A stretch of DNA of 64,000 bases from an uncultured Clostridia bacterium (GCA_947053655.1 CAMRTO010000002.1:1-64000); one strand, 5' to 3'. Shown: positions 8,667 to 17,313, counted from the first letter of the stretch. Numbers and translations are program-made. The notes: generated by a model from the sequence alone, not told the origin.

Positions 8667-8694
8667 CTGTAAAGAATAATTTAAGGATTAATAT

Positions 8695-9624
8695 ATGTTC
8701 AGACACAAAGATTTATTGGGGCTTCAGGACTGTACGGCGGAAGAAATAACCGAAATTTTAGACGCCGCGGACAAAATGAGAGAGCTTTTGAACGGTAAAA
8801 AGAAAAAGCCGGATTTACTTGCAGGCAAGACGCTTGTTACGCTGTTTTACGAAAACAGCACGCGCACGCGCACGTCGTTCGAGCTTGCCGGTAAATATCT
8901 CGGCGCAAACGAAGTAAACATTTCGGTTGCGGCAAGCTCGGTTCAAAAGGGCGAAACGCTTATCGATACGGGCAAAACGCTTGACGATATGAAGATAGAC
9001 TTCATAGCAATCCGCCACTCTATGGCGGGCGCGCCAAAGCTTCTTGCCGAAAACGTCAAAGCAAGCGTCTTAAACGGCGGCGACGGAATTAACGAGCATC
9101 CCACCCAGGCGCTTTTGGACATGCTTACGCTGCGCAGAAAATTCGGTAAAATCAAGGGGCTTAAAGTAGCAATTCTCGGTGATATTAAGCACAGCAGGGT
9201 AGCAAAAAGCAATATCTTCGGGCTGAAAAAGCTGGGCGCGGAGGTATGGGTATACGCACCCGAAACCCTCATGCCTAAGGAAATCGAAAAGCTGGGCGCG
9301 AAAAAAGCCTCCTCGCGGGAGCAGGCTATCGACGGCGCCGACGGCGTTATGGGGCTGAGAATACAGTTGGAGCGTCAGAACGGCGGACTGTTTCCCTCCC
9401 TCGGAGAATACTCCAAATTTTACGGCGTAAACGAAAACCTTATGAAATACGCGAAAAAAGACGCTGTGATACTTCACCCGGGTCCCGTAAACAGGGGCGT
9501 AGAGCTTACTCCGGCTTTGATAGACGGTAAAAGCAGTTGCATTAACGAGCAGGTGACTTGCGGGCTTGCGGTACGCATGGCGGTTTTAAAGTTGCTTGCG
9601 GAATACAGGGAGAAGAATTTATGA
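8695..9624 (+). CDS. pyrB: Aspartate carbamoyltransferase catalytic chain
   Basis: PyrB condenses carbamoyl phosphate and L-aspartate to carbamoyl aspartate, the first committed step of pyrimidine synthesis, in the cytoplasm. The 309-residue length is typical. The carbamoyl-phosphate loop STRTRTSF (near 55), the HPTQALLD motif (near 131) and HPGPVNRGVE near the C-terminus are all present. No regulatory chain gene (pyrI) follows. The Shine-Dalgarno AAGGA lies 8 bases before the ATG, and the stop overlaps pyrC by 4 bases. Regulation is probably through the leader terminator just upstream. Confidence 0.97.
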   Translation: MFRHKDLLGLQDCTAEEITEILDAADKMRELLNGKKKKPDLLAGKTLVTLFYENSTRTRTSFELAGKYLGANEVNISVAASSVQKGETLIDTGKTLDDMKIDFIAIRHSMAGAPKLLAENVKASVLNGGDGINEHPTQALLDMLTLRRKFGKIKGLKVAILGDIKHSRVAKSNIFGLKKLGAEVWVYAPETLMPKEIEKLGAKKASSREQAIDGADGVMGLRIQLERQNGGLFPSLGEYSKFYGVNENLMKYAKKDAVILHPGPVNRGVELTPALIDGKSSCINEQVTCGLAVRMAVLKLLAEYREKNL

Positions 9625-10898
9625 AGCTTTTGATAAAAAACGGTACAATAGTTACGCCCGAAAGCGAAAGGCGGGCTGACGTGCTTATCGAGGACGGCAT
9701 TATATCTCGAATTGCGGAAAGCATAGAGGAAGACTGTAAAACGGTGGACGCTTCCGGCAAGCACGTTCTGCCGGGCTTGATAGATATTCACGTTCACCTG
9801 CGCGAACCGGGCTTCGAGGGTAAGGAGGATATAGAAAGCGGCTCCAAAGCGGCGGTTGCGGGCGGTTTTACGCAGGTCTGCTGTATGCCCAACACAAATC
9901 CCGTTTGCGACAACGCCGTGGTCGTGTCCTATATAAAATACAGGGAAAGTCAAGTAAATCTCTGTAAAATTAATCCCGTAGGCGCAATTACGCGCGGCGA
10001 AGACGGAACCGCAATGGCGGAAATAGGAAAAATGAAGCAGGCGGGCGCAGTCGCGCTTAGCGACGACGGCAAATCGGTCATGAATTCCGATATCATGCGC
10101 CTTGCAATGGAATATGCTTCGGGCTTCGGTTTGAAATGTCTTTGTCATTGCGAGGACAAGGACCTTGTCGGCGGCGGTGTCGTGAACGAGGGCTATAATT
10201 CGATGCTTGCAGGGCTGAAAGGCAGTCTGCGCGCGGCGGAGGACATAATGATTTCGCGCGATATTTGTCTTGCGGAAAGTCTGTCCGTTCCCGTCCATAT
10301 CTGTCACGTTTCCACTTACAGCGGCGTAGACATCATAAGAAGCGCCAAAAAGCGCGGCGTGCAGGTGACGGCGGAAACCTGTCCGCATTATTTCATACTC
10401 ACCGACGATATAATTACTTCCTACGACACAAATACCAAAGTCAATCCCCCCGTAAGGGAGGATAAGGACAGGGCGGCGATTATAGAAGGACTTAAAGACG
10501 GCACTCTCGATTGTATCGTGACCGACCACGCCCCGCACGCCCTTAAAGACAAACAGGTGGAATACAATCTCGCCGCATTCGGCATTAGCGGCATAGAAAC
10601 AAGCTTCGCGTTAAGTTATACATATCTTGTCAAAACGGGACACTTGACTTTGCCGCAGCTTGTCGGAAAAATGAGTGCGAAACCCGCTGAAATTCTTTCG
10701 CTTACAGGCGGCTGTTTGAAAGAAGGCGCGCCAGCCGATATTACGGTTGTGGATTTAAACGCCAAGTACGTTATAGACGGGGCAAAATTCGTATCCAAGG
10801 GTAAAAACACGCCCTTCAACGGATACGAGGTTTACGGAAAAATCGTCTGCACTGTTGTGGACGGAGATATAAAATTCGGAGAACAAGAAAATGATTGA
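9621..10898 (+). CDS. pyrC: Dihydroorotase
   Basis: PyrC cyclises carbamoyl aspartate to dihydroorotate. The 425-residue protein is a type I (amidohydrolase-fold) enzyme. The metal-binding GLIDIHVHLREPG motif lies near residue 55, GAVALSDDGKSV in mid-protein and the DHAPHA signature near 300. The frame stays open upstream, but the ATG at 9621 is chosen: it overlaps the pyrB stop (ATGA), has an AGGGAGA Shine-Dalgarno and begins the normal N-terminal strand KLLIKNGTIVTP. Its 3' end overlaps pyrF by 8 bases. Confidence 0.96.
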   Translation: MKLLIKNGTIVTPESERRADVLIEDGIISRIAESIEEDCKTVDASGKHVLPGLIDIHVHLREPGFEGKEDIESGSKAAVAGGFTQVCCMPNTNPVCDNAVVVSYIKYRESQVNLCKINPVGAITRGEDGTAMAEIGKMKQAGAVALSDDGKSVMNSDIMRLAMEYASGFGLKCLCHCEDKDLVGGGVVNEGYNSMLAGLKGSLRAAEDIMISRDICLAESLSVPVHICHVSTYSGVDIIRSAKKRGVQVTAETCPHYFILTDDIITSYDTNTKVNPPVREDKDRAAIIEGLKDGTLDCIVTDHAPHALKDKQVEYNLAAFGISGIETSFALSYTYLVKTGHLTLPQLVGKMSAKPAEILSLTGGCLKEGAPADITVVDLNAKYVIDGAKFVSKGKNTPFNGYEVYGKIVCTVVDGDIKFGEQEND

Positions 10899-11820
10899 CA
10901 GATTAATTGACAAAATCATCGAAATGCAAAATCCTACCTGCGTCGGTCTGGATACCGACTTCGGGTATCTTCCCGACGATATGAAGGTGGATAAGGCAGG
11001 GGAAGAAATAGCTACCGCGGAAAGCGCGACCGAGCGCATAACCGAGTTCAATATGAACATTATCGATAAAATCTGCGATATCGTACCGGCTGTCAAAGTG
11101 CAAATCGCTTATTACGAAATGTACGGTTACGAGGGGTTGAAGGCTTTCAATTATACCGTAAATTACGCCCGCGGCAGGGGCATGATTGTAATTGCCGACT
11201 GTAAGCGTAACGACATAGGCTCCACGGCGGGCTGCTATTCCAAGGCGTATCTGGGCAGGACCGAAATCAACAAAAAATATATAGAAGCGTTTCCCGCCGA
11301 CATGCTTACCGTCAACGGATATCTCGGCTTCGACGGTATCAAACCGTTTATCGAGGATATAAAATCGCGCGACAAGGGAATTTTCGCGCTGGTGAAAACC
11401 TCCAATCCGTCAAGCGGAGAATTGCAAAATTTAAAGCTTGAAAGCGGAGAATACGTTTACGAGCGCATGGGCGGACTCGTGGCGGAATGGGGCGCCGATA
11501 CAATTGGCAAGTACGGTTATTCCGACGTGGGCGCAGTAGTAGGCGCAACCCACCCGCAGGAAGCGGAAAACCTCAGGAAAAAGTTTCCGTCCGTTTTCTT
11601 CCTTATTCCGGGCTACGGAGCGCAGGGCGGCAGTGCGGAGATGCTTAAAGTCTGCTTCGACAAGCGCGGACTGGGCGGCATAGTCAACAGCTCGCGCGGG
11701 ATAATCTGCGCATATAAAAATCCCGTTTACAGCGGTATGAATTATCACGAAGCGGCTCGCGCGGCATGTCTGGATATGCAGCAGGATCTTCTCGCCGCGA
11801 TAGGTAAAATAGGAAGATGA
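10891..11820 (+). CDS. pyrF: Orotidine-5'-phosphate decarboxylase, long form
   Basis: PyrF decarboxylates OMP to UMP, the last step of the pathway. At 309 residues it belongs to the longer subfamily 2 of the enzyme (as in mycobacteria and many clostridia), not the ~240-residue form. The catalytic Asp-Lys-Asp array is visible as DCKRNDIGSTA, and the phosphate-binding end as NSSRGIICAYKN. It overlaps both neighbours (8 bases with pyrC, 4 with pyrK), which implies tight translational coupling. Confidence 0.95.
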   Translation: MIDRLIDKIIEMQNPTCVGLDTDFGYLPDDMKVDKAGEEIATAESATERITEFNMNIIDKICDIVPAVKVQIAYYEMYGYEGLKAFNYTVNYARGRGMIVIADCKRNDIGSTAGCYSKAYLGRTEINKKYIEAFPADMLTVNGYLGFDGIKPFIEDIKSRDKGIFALVKTSNPSSGELQNLKLESGEYVYERMGGLVAEWGADTIGKYGYSDVGAVVGATHPQEAENLRKKFPSVFFLIPGYGAQGGSAEMLKVCFDKRGLGGIVNSSRGIICAYKNPVYSGMNYHEAARAACLDMQQDLLAAIGKIGR

Positions 11821-12575
11821 AAGATTTATCCGCAACCGTAAAAAGCAATAAACGCATCGCGCAGAATATTTACATGATTACCCTTACGCTTCCCGAGGGA
11901 GCAGGCGCGCTTCACGGCGGACAATTCGTCAATTTGTCCGTCGGTGACAATAGCCTTTTGTTGCGCCGTCCGCTCGGCGTGTGTATCGCCGAGGGGAACG
12001 ATTTAAGCTTATGCTATCAGGTCAAGGGTAAGGGGACCGTCAAGCTGACGGAGGTCAAGTCGGGCGACAAGCTTAACGTACTGCTTCCGCTGGGTAATTA
12101 TTTCGATTTGTCGGGATATAAAAGCGTAGCGGTCATAGGCGGCGGAGTGGGCGTCTTTCCCCTTATCGCGGCTATACGCGAAAATCCCGATAAAATCTTT
12201 TATTCTTATATTGGTTTCAGAAATAAAGACTGCGTATGCCTTTTAAACGAATTTGAAAAAAGCGCGCGTCTTACAATAACCACAGACGACGGAAGTTACG
12301 GTAAAAAAGGCAACGCCGTAGACGCGTATTTTTCGGACGCGGCAAATATAAAAGCCGACGCCGTTATCGCCTGCGGTCCGCCCGTAATGCTTAAAGCCCT
12401 CAAAACGAAAATCAAACAAAACGGAGTCAAAATACCCTGTTTCGTTTCTTTGGAGGAACGCATGGGGTGCGGCATAGGCGCGTGTCTCGTATGCGTATGC
12501 AAAACCGCAGACGGTAAAAACGCCCGCGTATGCAAGGACGGACCCGTCTTTGAAATAAACGACGTGGAATTATAA
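11817..12575 (+). CDS. pyrK: Dihydroorotate dehydrogenase B electron-transfer subunit
   Basis: PyrK carries FAD and a [2Fe-2S] cluster and passes electrons from dihydroorotate oxidation (PyrD) to NAD+. The 252-residue protein has an FAD-binding barrel with LLRRPLGV (near 45), a nucleotide-binding VIGGGVGVFPL (near 108) and the C-terminal cysteine cluster C-x4-C-x2-C followed by RVCKDGPVF, ligands for the iron-sulfur cluster. It starts inside the end of pyrF (ATGA). Its partner pyrD is separated by one inserted membrane-protein gene. Confidence 0.95.
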   Translation: MKDLSATVKSNKRIAQNIYMITLTLPEGAGALHGGQFVNLSVGDNSLLLRRPLGVCIAEGNDLSLCYQVKGKGTVKLTEVKSGDKLNVLLPLGNYFDLSGYKSVAVIGGGVGVFPLIAAIRENPDKIFYSYIGFRNKDCVCLLNEFEKSARLTITTDDGSYGKKGNAVDAYFSDAANIKADAVIACGPPVMLKALKTKIKQNGVKIPCFVSLEERMGCGIGACLVCVCKTADGKNARVCKDGPVFEINDVEL

Positions 12576-12587
12576 AAGGAGATTTAT

Positions 12588-13118
12588 ATGAACGGAGAAA
12601 AAATAGGAGCAACCGCTAAATCGGTATACATAGTCACATACGGTATTTGTCTTGCGTTCGGAGCTTTGCTTTCGTTGCTGGGCGCGATTCTGTTTGTAAA
12701 CGCGTTTGCGTCGGGAATAAGGAATTACAAAATTTTATTCGGTGTTTTTGTGCTGATAGTCGGGCTTGCTTTACTTGTCTGCGGAATCTGCTGGCTTGTA
12801 TATTTTATCCGCATGCCGGACTGTCATATAATTTTCAGCGACGGAAAGCTTACCTTCGTAAAATCGGGCGTACAGTGTTCCCCTACGGAATTGGAAAGCT
12901 ACACCGTCAAATCGCACGGTATTGACGGCGCAATGTTCGGCTTCGGCAGAATATTCGTGACGGTAAACGGTCGGCTTTTGAAGTTGACTTACGTTAAAAA
13001 TCCGCAATCCGTAGTCCAAAGACTTCACGGCTTGAAAATGGAGTATGCCGTAAAGCAAAACATAGCGGCAAAAGCGGCGGAGCAATCAAATCAAGTGACG
13101 GAGAAAACGGAAAAATAA
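12588..13118 (+). CDS. Membrane protein with PH-like C-terminal domain, inside the pyr operon
   Basis: This 176-residue protein has two hydrophobic helices (about residues 10-40 and 48-74). A soluble beta-rich region follows, with the strand-turn pattern GIDGAMFGFGRIFVTV and ending in a helix, similar to bacterial PH (bPH2-like) domains. The C-terminus is charged and low in complexity. It sits 12 bases after pyrK with a good Shine-Dalgarno (AAGGAG) and 1 base before pyrD, so it is certainly co-transcribed. No known role in pyrimidine synthesis is established. Membrane attachment of the PyrK/PyrD complex is a guess. Confidence 0.75.
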   Translation: MNGEKIGATAKSVYIVTYGICLAFGALLSLLGAILFVNAFASGIRNYKILFGVFVLIVGLALLVCGICWLVYFIRMPDCHIIFSDGKLTFVKSGVQCSPTELESYTVKSHGIDGAMFGFGRIFVTVNGRLLKLTYVKNPQSVVQRLHGLKMEYAVKQNIAAKAAEQSNQVTEKTEK

Positions 13119-13119
13119 A

Positions 13120-14031
13120 ATGGCAAAATTACAGGTAGAAATATGCGGGGTAAAGTTTAAAAATCCCGTAATCGCCGCAAGCGGCACATACGGCTTCGGG
13201 CGCGAATTTAACGAAATTTACGATATTTCGCAAATAGGCGGCATAAGCACCAAGGGTATGACTTTGGAGCCCCGCCTCGGCAATCCCGTGCCGAGAATTG
13301 CAGAGGGTTCAAGCGTAATTTTAAACGCCGTCGGCTTGCAAAACCCGGGGGTCGAACATTTCATAACGCACGATTTACCTTTTTTAAGAGAAAAAGGCTT
13401 GGTCGTCATTGCCAACGTTGCGGGCAAAGCCTTGGAGGATTACGGGAATATCTGCGCCCGCCTCGACGGACTTGTTGACATGGTAGAGCTGAATATTTCC
13501 TGTCCCAACGTAAAGGCGGGGGGCATGGCTTTCGGCATAAAGCCGCAAAGCATAGAAGAAGTTACCCGCGTCTCTAAATGTTCTTTGAAAAAAACTCCGC
13601 TTATCGTAAAGCTTTCGCCCAACGTCGAAAGTATTTCCGTAAATGCCGTCGCGGCGGAAAACGGAGGCGCGGACTGTCTGTCGCTTATAAATACTTTGAC
13701 GGGAATGGCTGTCGATATAGAAAAGCGCAGACCTATAATAGCCAACAATACGGGCGGCGTATCGGGCGCGGGCATAAAACCCGTCGCGCTTAAAATGGTT
13801 TACGACGCTTCGCACGCGGTGAAAATACCCGTTATAGGTATGGGCGGCATAACCTGCGGTACGGACGCAATAGAGTTTTTAATGGCGGGCGCGCGCGCCG
13901 TTCAGGTCGGAACCGCCAATTTTACGGACGTAAACGCTATGCCGCGTATTATCAAAGAAGTTGAAAGCTGGCTTGACGTTCACGGCATAAACGACGTAAA
14001 CGAAATAGTCGGTACGCTAATGCTTAATTAA
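13120..14031 (+). CDS. pyrD: Dihydroorotate dehydrogenase B catalytic subunit
   Basis: PyrD oxidises dihydroorotate to orotate with FMN. This is the class 1B (NAD-linked) form, as shown by the length of 303 residues, the catalytic cysteine in LNISCPNVK and the presence of pyrK in the same operon. The FMN-phosphate site GMGGITCGTDAIEFLMAGA lies near the C-terminus. The start is 1 base after the preceding stop. The gene is complete with no unusual residues. Confidence 0.96.
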   Translation: MAKLQVEICGVKFKNPVIAASGTYGFGREFNEIYDISQIGGISTKGMTLEPRLGNPVPRIAEGSSVILNAVGLQNPGVEHFITHDLPFLREKGLVVIANVAGKALEDYGNICARLDGLVDMVELNISCPNVKAGGMAFGIKPQSIEEVTRVSKCSLKKTPLIVKLSPNVESISVNAVAAENGGADCLSLINTLTGMAVDIEKRRPIIANNTGGVSGAGIKPVALKMVYDASHAVKIPVIGMGGITCGTDAIEFLMAGARAVQVGTANFTDVNAMPRIIKEVESWLDVHGINDVNEIVGTLMLN

Positions 14032-14042
14032 AGGAGAATAAT

Positions 14043-14699
14043 ATGAATTACAAAAACCAGTTTATTAAATTTATGGTCGATAACGGCGTGCTCGGATTCG
14101 GTGAATTTACGCTTAAAAGCGGCAGAATCGCGCCCTATTTCATAAATACGGGCAACTACAAATCGGGCGCACAGCTTGCGCGTCTCGGCTATTATTACGC
14201 GCAGTGTATCGAAAACAATAAAATAGAGGCGGACACGCTTGTCGGTCCTGCCTATAAGGGCATTCCTCTTGCCGTAACCACGGCGGTGTCGCTTTTTAAC
14301 GGCTTCGGAAAGGATATGAATTACTGCTTTGACAGAAAGGAAGTAAAGGACCACGGTGAGGGCGGGCTTTTTGTAGGGAAACAGCTTACCGACGGCGAGA
14401 GGGTAATTCTCATAGAAGACGTCATGACATCCGGTAAAGCGCTCAAGGAAATGTTGCCCAAGCTGAAACAGGCGGCTGACGTAAAAATCGCAGGCATGGT
14501 CATATCCGTAGACAGAATGGAGCGCGGACTCGAAACGGAGCTTTCCGCCGTTCAGGAGGTTTATAAAGAATTCGGCATAAAGGTTTATTCTATCGTAACC
14601 ATGACGGATATAATTTCTGCTATAGAGGACGGAACGATATCCGGTAAGGAATACCTCGGCAAAATGTACGAGTACCGCAAACAGTACGGTGTGGAATAA
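14043..14699 (+). CDS. pyrE: Orotate phosphoribosyltransferase
   Basis: PyrE joins orotate to PRPP to give OMP. The PRPP-binding loop VILIEDVMTSGKALKEM (near 122) is typical. The 218-residue length is standard for the longer OPRTase group. AAGGAG precedes the ATG. It is the last gene of the operon and is followed by a strong bidirectional terminator. Confidence 0.96.
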   Translation: MNYKNQFIKFMVDNGVLGFGEFTLKSGRIAPYFINTGNYKSGAQLARLGYYYAQCIENNKIEADTLVGPAYKGIPLAVTTAVSLFNGFGKDMNYCFDRKEVKDHGEGGLFVGKQLTDGERVILIEDVMTSGKALKEMLPKLKQAADVKIAGMVISVDRMERGLETELSAVQEVYKEFGIKVYSIVTMTDIISAIEDGTISGKEYLGKMYEYRKQYGVE

Positions 14700-14751
14700 T
14701 TTTCATATGTTATAAGAATTCGACGGTATAATTAAATAAGCATAAAAACAG

Positions 14752-14779
14752 GCGGCGTCCGTTTACGGACGCCGCTTTT
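14752..14779. terminator. Bidirectional terminator between pyrE and the deacetylase gene
   Basis: GCGGCGTCCG (14752-14761), loop TTTA, CGGACGCCGC (14766-14775), with a T-rich tail on the plus strand and CTGTTTTT on the minus strand. It serves both convergent units. Confidence 0.85.
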
Positions 14780-14788
14780 ATAATTAAA

Positions 14789-15484
14789 TCAAAAAGTTTT
14801 AAATACGTATCCTTCCGCCTTGAAGTGGTGGATAATATCTTTCAATGCGTCGGCGGTGGCGGTTTTCGTTGTAGAGTCGTGCGCCAGTAAAACTACGTTT
14901 TCGGTACATGCGGCTGTTGTTACGGAAGCATGCAAAAGCTGTTCGGGCGTGGCGTTTATTATCTCCGCGTCGCGCGTGGAGGCGTTCCAGTCGACGTATC
15001 GCATGCCGTGCTTCGACACTGCGGAAATAAGCTTTTCCGACAAATTAAAGCTTCCCCCCGGGAAGCGGTACGCCGTAGAATATTTGCCCGTAACGCTTTT
15101 AATTACATTGTTGCATTTGTCGATATCGGCAATCAAACTTTCCGGCGACGAATATATTTCGTTGTATCTGTGCGTATAGGAGTGGACGCCCAGCGTGTGC
15201 CCCTCGCGGTAAATTCTTTTAAGCAGGTTTTTTCGGGTTTCGGCTTGAATACCTATAATAAAAAACGTGGCTTTGACTTCTTCTTCGGCGAGGACGTCCA
15301 ATATTTTAGGCGTTACCCTGTCGCTGGGTCCGTCGTCGAAGGTGAGATAAACCGTCTTAACGGCGCAGTCGGAATTATCGGCGTGCGCCAGTTTTCCTTT
15401 ATTGACTATAAATCCGCCGAAGGTGGCTATGGTCAGCGCAAAGGCAAGCATTGCCGCGCAAAATGCGGGGAAATTTCTGTTCAT
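14789..15484 (-). CDS. Polysaccharide deacetylase (NodB homology)
   Basis: This 231-residue exported or membrane-anchored enzyme has an N-terminal hydrophobic helix (residues 7-29) followed by a NodB-type carbohydrate esterase 4 domain. The motifs are TFDDGPSD (metal and catalytic Asp), HSYTHRY (metal His pair), RFPGGSF and the late LLAHDS. The family removes acetyl groups from peptidoglycan or chitin-like glycans, and clostridial members of this size often act on the spore cortex or cell wall. The next gene on this strand lies 41 bases upstream. The substrate is not resolved. Confidence 0.88.
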   Translation of the reverse strand: MNRNFPAFCAAMLAFALTIATFGGFIVNKGKLAHADNSDCAVKTVYLTFDDGPSDRVTPKILDVLAEEEVKATFFIIGIQAETRKNLLKRIYREGHTLGVHSYTHRYNEIYSSPESLIADIDKCNNVIKSVTGKYSTAYRFPGGSFNLSEKLISAVSKHGMRYVDWNASTRDAEIINATPEQLLHASVTTAACTENVVLLAHDSTTKTATADALKDIIHHFKAEGYVFKTF

Positions 15485-15525
15485 ATCCGTATTTTGCGCA
15501 ATTTTCCAAATTTTACATACGTATT

Positions 15526-16197
15526 TTAATTTAATTTTACGTTGACGATAAGGTCTATAACCGCGGCTTGCATATACCGCATATCCTTCGAATAAATATA
15601 CCCTTTTTCCCTTTCCTCGCAGCAGTTGAGGACGGTGTTCAGTCCGTGCATAAAACAGTTGCCCGAGTTCGCGCTCAGAAGCCCTTTAAGCCCGCTTTTT
15701 ATGTCGTAGACAACGCTTTTGGCTTGCTGTTGGGTGTATGAACCCGTGTCCAGCCCGTTCGCGCACTCGTAGGCGAGCATGGAAAGGGTGTGGAGGGTGT
15801 TCAGGTTGCCGAGGTAAAGCTCCTCGTTTCTTTTCGCGGAATAGCTTTTAAGCCTGTATTCGTCCGTCTTTATTTCTAGTACCGTGCAGTCCAAATCCCG
15901 CTTTTTAAGGCTCGAACACACGGTCTCGGCATCGTTTTTTTGATAATAGCACGACATAATTACGTAATAGTTGCCGTCATAGCTCAGGTTGTAGCCCGCC
16001 CCGCCGTAGCTCGAAGCCGTGCCCGAAAGCGAGCCCGCGGAGATAACGTTGTCGGTCACTCTGTAACAGACGAAATAATACGAGGCGTTAAATGCCATAT
16101 TGCCGCCCGCGCACGAGAACGCGCATACGCAGATAATAACGGTCGCAATAACGACCGCCCCGACGCCGACGACAAATCCCGAACATTTTCTGAACAT
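15526..16197 (-). CDS. Membrane-anchored hypothetical with SPOR-like region
   Basis: This 223-residue protein has one N-terminal transmembrane helix (about residues 8-30, ending near Cys29). The first part of the exported region (YYFVCYRV, then NYYVIMSCYYQKNDAETVCSSLKK) resembles a SPOR peptidoglycan-binding repeat: a strand, a helix of 'A..C..L' type, then a second strand (DCTVLEIK). The rest is helical and contains several cysteines. The assignment is weak. Co-directional deacetylase and kinase genes flank it, so a cell-wall role is possible. No clear Shine-Dalgarno is visible. Confidence 0.6.
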   Translation of the reverse strand: MFRKCSGFVVGVGAVVIATVIICVCAFSCAGGNMAFNASYYFVCYRVTDNVISAGSLSGTASSYGGAGYNLSYDGNYYVIMSCYYQKNDAETVCSSLKKRDLDCTVLEIKTDEYRLKSYSAKRNEELYLGNLNTLHTLSMLAYECANGLDTGSYTQQQAKSVVYDIKSGLKGLLSANSGNCFMHGLNTVLNCCEEREKGYIYSKDMRYMQAAVIDLIVNVKLN

Positions 16198-16225
16198 ATT
16201 ATATGATATTTAAGCCGAGCGTTAA

Positions 16226-17014
16226 TTATTTGCCTCTTTTTAAAATCTTTTCGAACTGAACGCCGTAGAAGTGGTCGTTATCGGTCTGTTTAATGCACTC
16301 GCGCACGAATTCCGCGGCGCTGTCGCAAGCATTTTCCATGCCGTTGCCCGCAAGATAGTGCGCCGTAAAGACGGAGGCGAAAATATCGCCCGTGCCGTGC
16401 TTTTTGGAGGGCAAAAGCTCGTGCCAGAGAACTTTTCCCGAAATGAACTCGCCGATGCGCCCGCCGAACTCGACGCCCGTAATTATAATTTCCGCGTCGG
16501 TCAATTCCTTTAATTTGTTTTTAAGCTTTAAAACGAAATCCTCGTCGTAGTTTTCGGGATACGGCGTATCCGTGAGGAAGCACGCCTCGGTCACGTTCGG
16601 CAAAATAATGTCTGCGCGGCGCAAAAGCTTGCGCATAGCCGCAACGTAGTTCAAGTCGAACCCGCCGTAAAGCTTGCCGTTGTCGCCGAAAACGGGGTCT
16701 ATGATTATTTTCGCGCCGTCTGCGGAAAAGTCGTCGAACGCCCGCTCCGCCAAATCCATAAGCGCGGATTTGCCGAGATAGCCTAAAAGGAACGCGTCGA
16801 ACTTAAAGTTGTTTTTCCGCCAGTATTCGTAAATTTCCGGGATTTTATCGGTCAAATCGAGGTAGCTCCAACCGTTGAACATAGTGTGGTTGGAGAGTAC
16901 GGCAGTCGGCAGAACGCACGTTTCCACGCCGTACGCCGAAAGAATGGGCAGGGCGACGGTCAGCGAGCACTGCCCGACGCATGATAAATCTTGCATTGTT
17001 AAAATTCTTTTCAT
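16226..17014 (-). CDS. pdxK: Pyridoxal/pyridoxamine kinase
   Basis: The enzyme phosphorylates pyridoxal, pyridoxine or pyridoxamine in vitamin B6 salvage. The 262-residue ribokinase-fold protein starts with the substrate-side motif TMQDLSCVGQCSLTVALPIL and ends with the anion-hole and catalytic Asp motif HGTGDIFAS. These fit the PdxK/PdxY group more than ThiD. The promoter directly abuts the ATG with no Shine-Dalgarno, so the mRNA is probably leaderless. Gene symbol pdxK versus pdxY cannot be separated from sequence. Confidence 0.85.
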   Translation of the reverse strand: MKRILTMQDLSCVGQCSLTVALPILSAYGVETCVLPTAVLSNHTMFNGWSYLDLTDKIPEIYEYWRKNNFKFDAFLLGYLGKSALMDLAERAFDDFSADGAKIIIDPVFGDNGKLYGGFDLNYVAAMRKLLRRADIILPNVTEACFLTDTPYPENYDEDFVLKLKNKLKELTDAEIIITGVEFGGRIGEFISGKVLWHELLPSKKHGTGDIFASVFTAHYLAGNGMENACDSAAEFVRECIKQTDNDHFYGVQFEKILKRGK

Positions 17015-17020
17015 ACGGTT

Positions 17021-17049
17021 ATTATAACTTTTTTCTTGCGCGAATGCAA
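17021..17049 (-). promoter_or_regulatory. Promoter giving a leaderless pdxK mRNA
   Basis: On the minus strand TTGCAT (17044-17049), a 17-bp spacer and a perfect TATAAT (17021-17026). The -10 ends 7 bases before the A of the ATG. Confidence 0.75.
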
Positions 17050-17054
17050 ACGTT

Positions 17055-17293
17055 TTAACACGCCTCCTTGATATCCGTTCCGCGTACGGTTAAATTCCAT
17101 AACTCCGTTTGTTCGGTTTTGCTTATGTTTTGAATTAGAAAGTGCGCTTCGAATAAGTTTTCGACGCGGTGTATCTCGGCAGCTAATACAAGGCTTATAG
17201 GGGAATTCGGTTTTTTACCGTCATAGCGAAAAACTTTTTTTCTTGCCCTTCGATTATTTTTGCGCCTTTAATTGTAATTCGATACTTTTTCAA
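17055..17293 (-). pseudogene. Frameshifted remnant of an unrecognised gene
   Basis: On the minus strand two overlapping frames read like parts of one protein. Frame A (about 17293-17195) gives YRITIKGAKIIEGQEKK and soon stops. Frame B, open from 17267 to the TAA at 17055-17057, gives FRYDGKKPNSPISL, then EIHRVENLFEAHFLIQ and ends in TDIKEAC. They meet at a run of seven A residues (17235-17241), a usual frameshift site. Frame B has no ATG, GTG or TTG start. Codon use looks like the neighbouring genes. The family is not recognised. A sequencing or assembly error, or slippage, could also explain it. Confidence 0.4.
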
Positions 17294-17313
17294 AAGAATT
17301 AATTAAAATCTTT

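Noticed and set aside
9558..9620. N-terminal extension of pyrC to 9558
   Set aside because: It overlaps the end of pyrB and lacks homology-like sequence. The ATG at 9621 has the Shine-Dalgarno and the normal dihydroorotase N-terminus.
9474..10538. Long minus-strand open frame of 354 codons opposite pyrC
   Set aside because: It mirrors the codon pattern of pyrC, which has all dihydroorotase motifs; no promoter or ribosome site is present.
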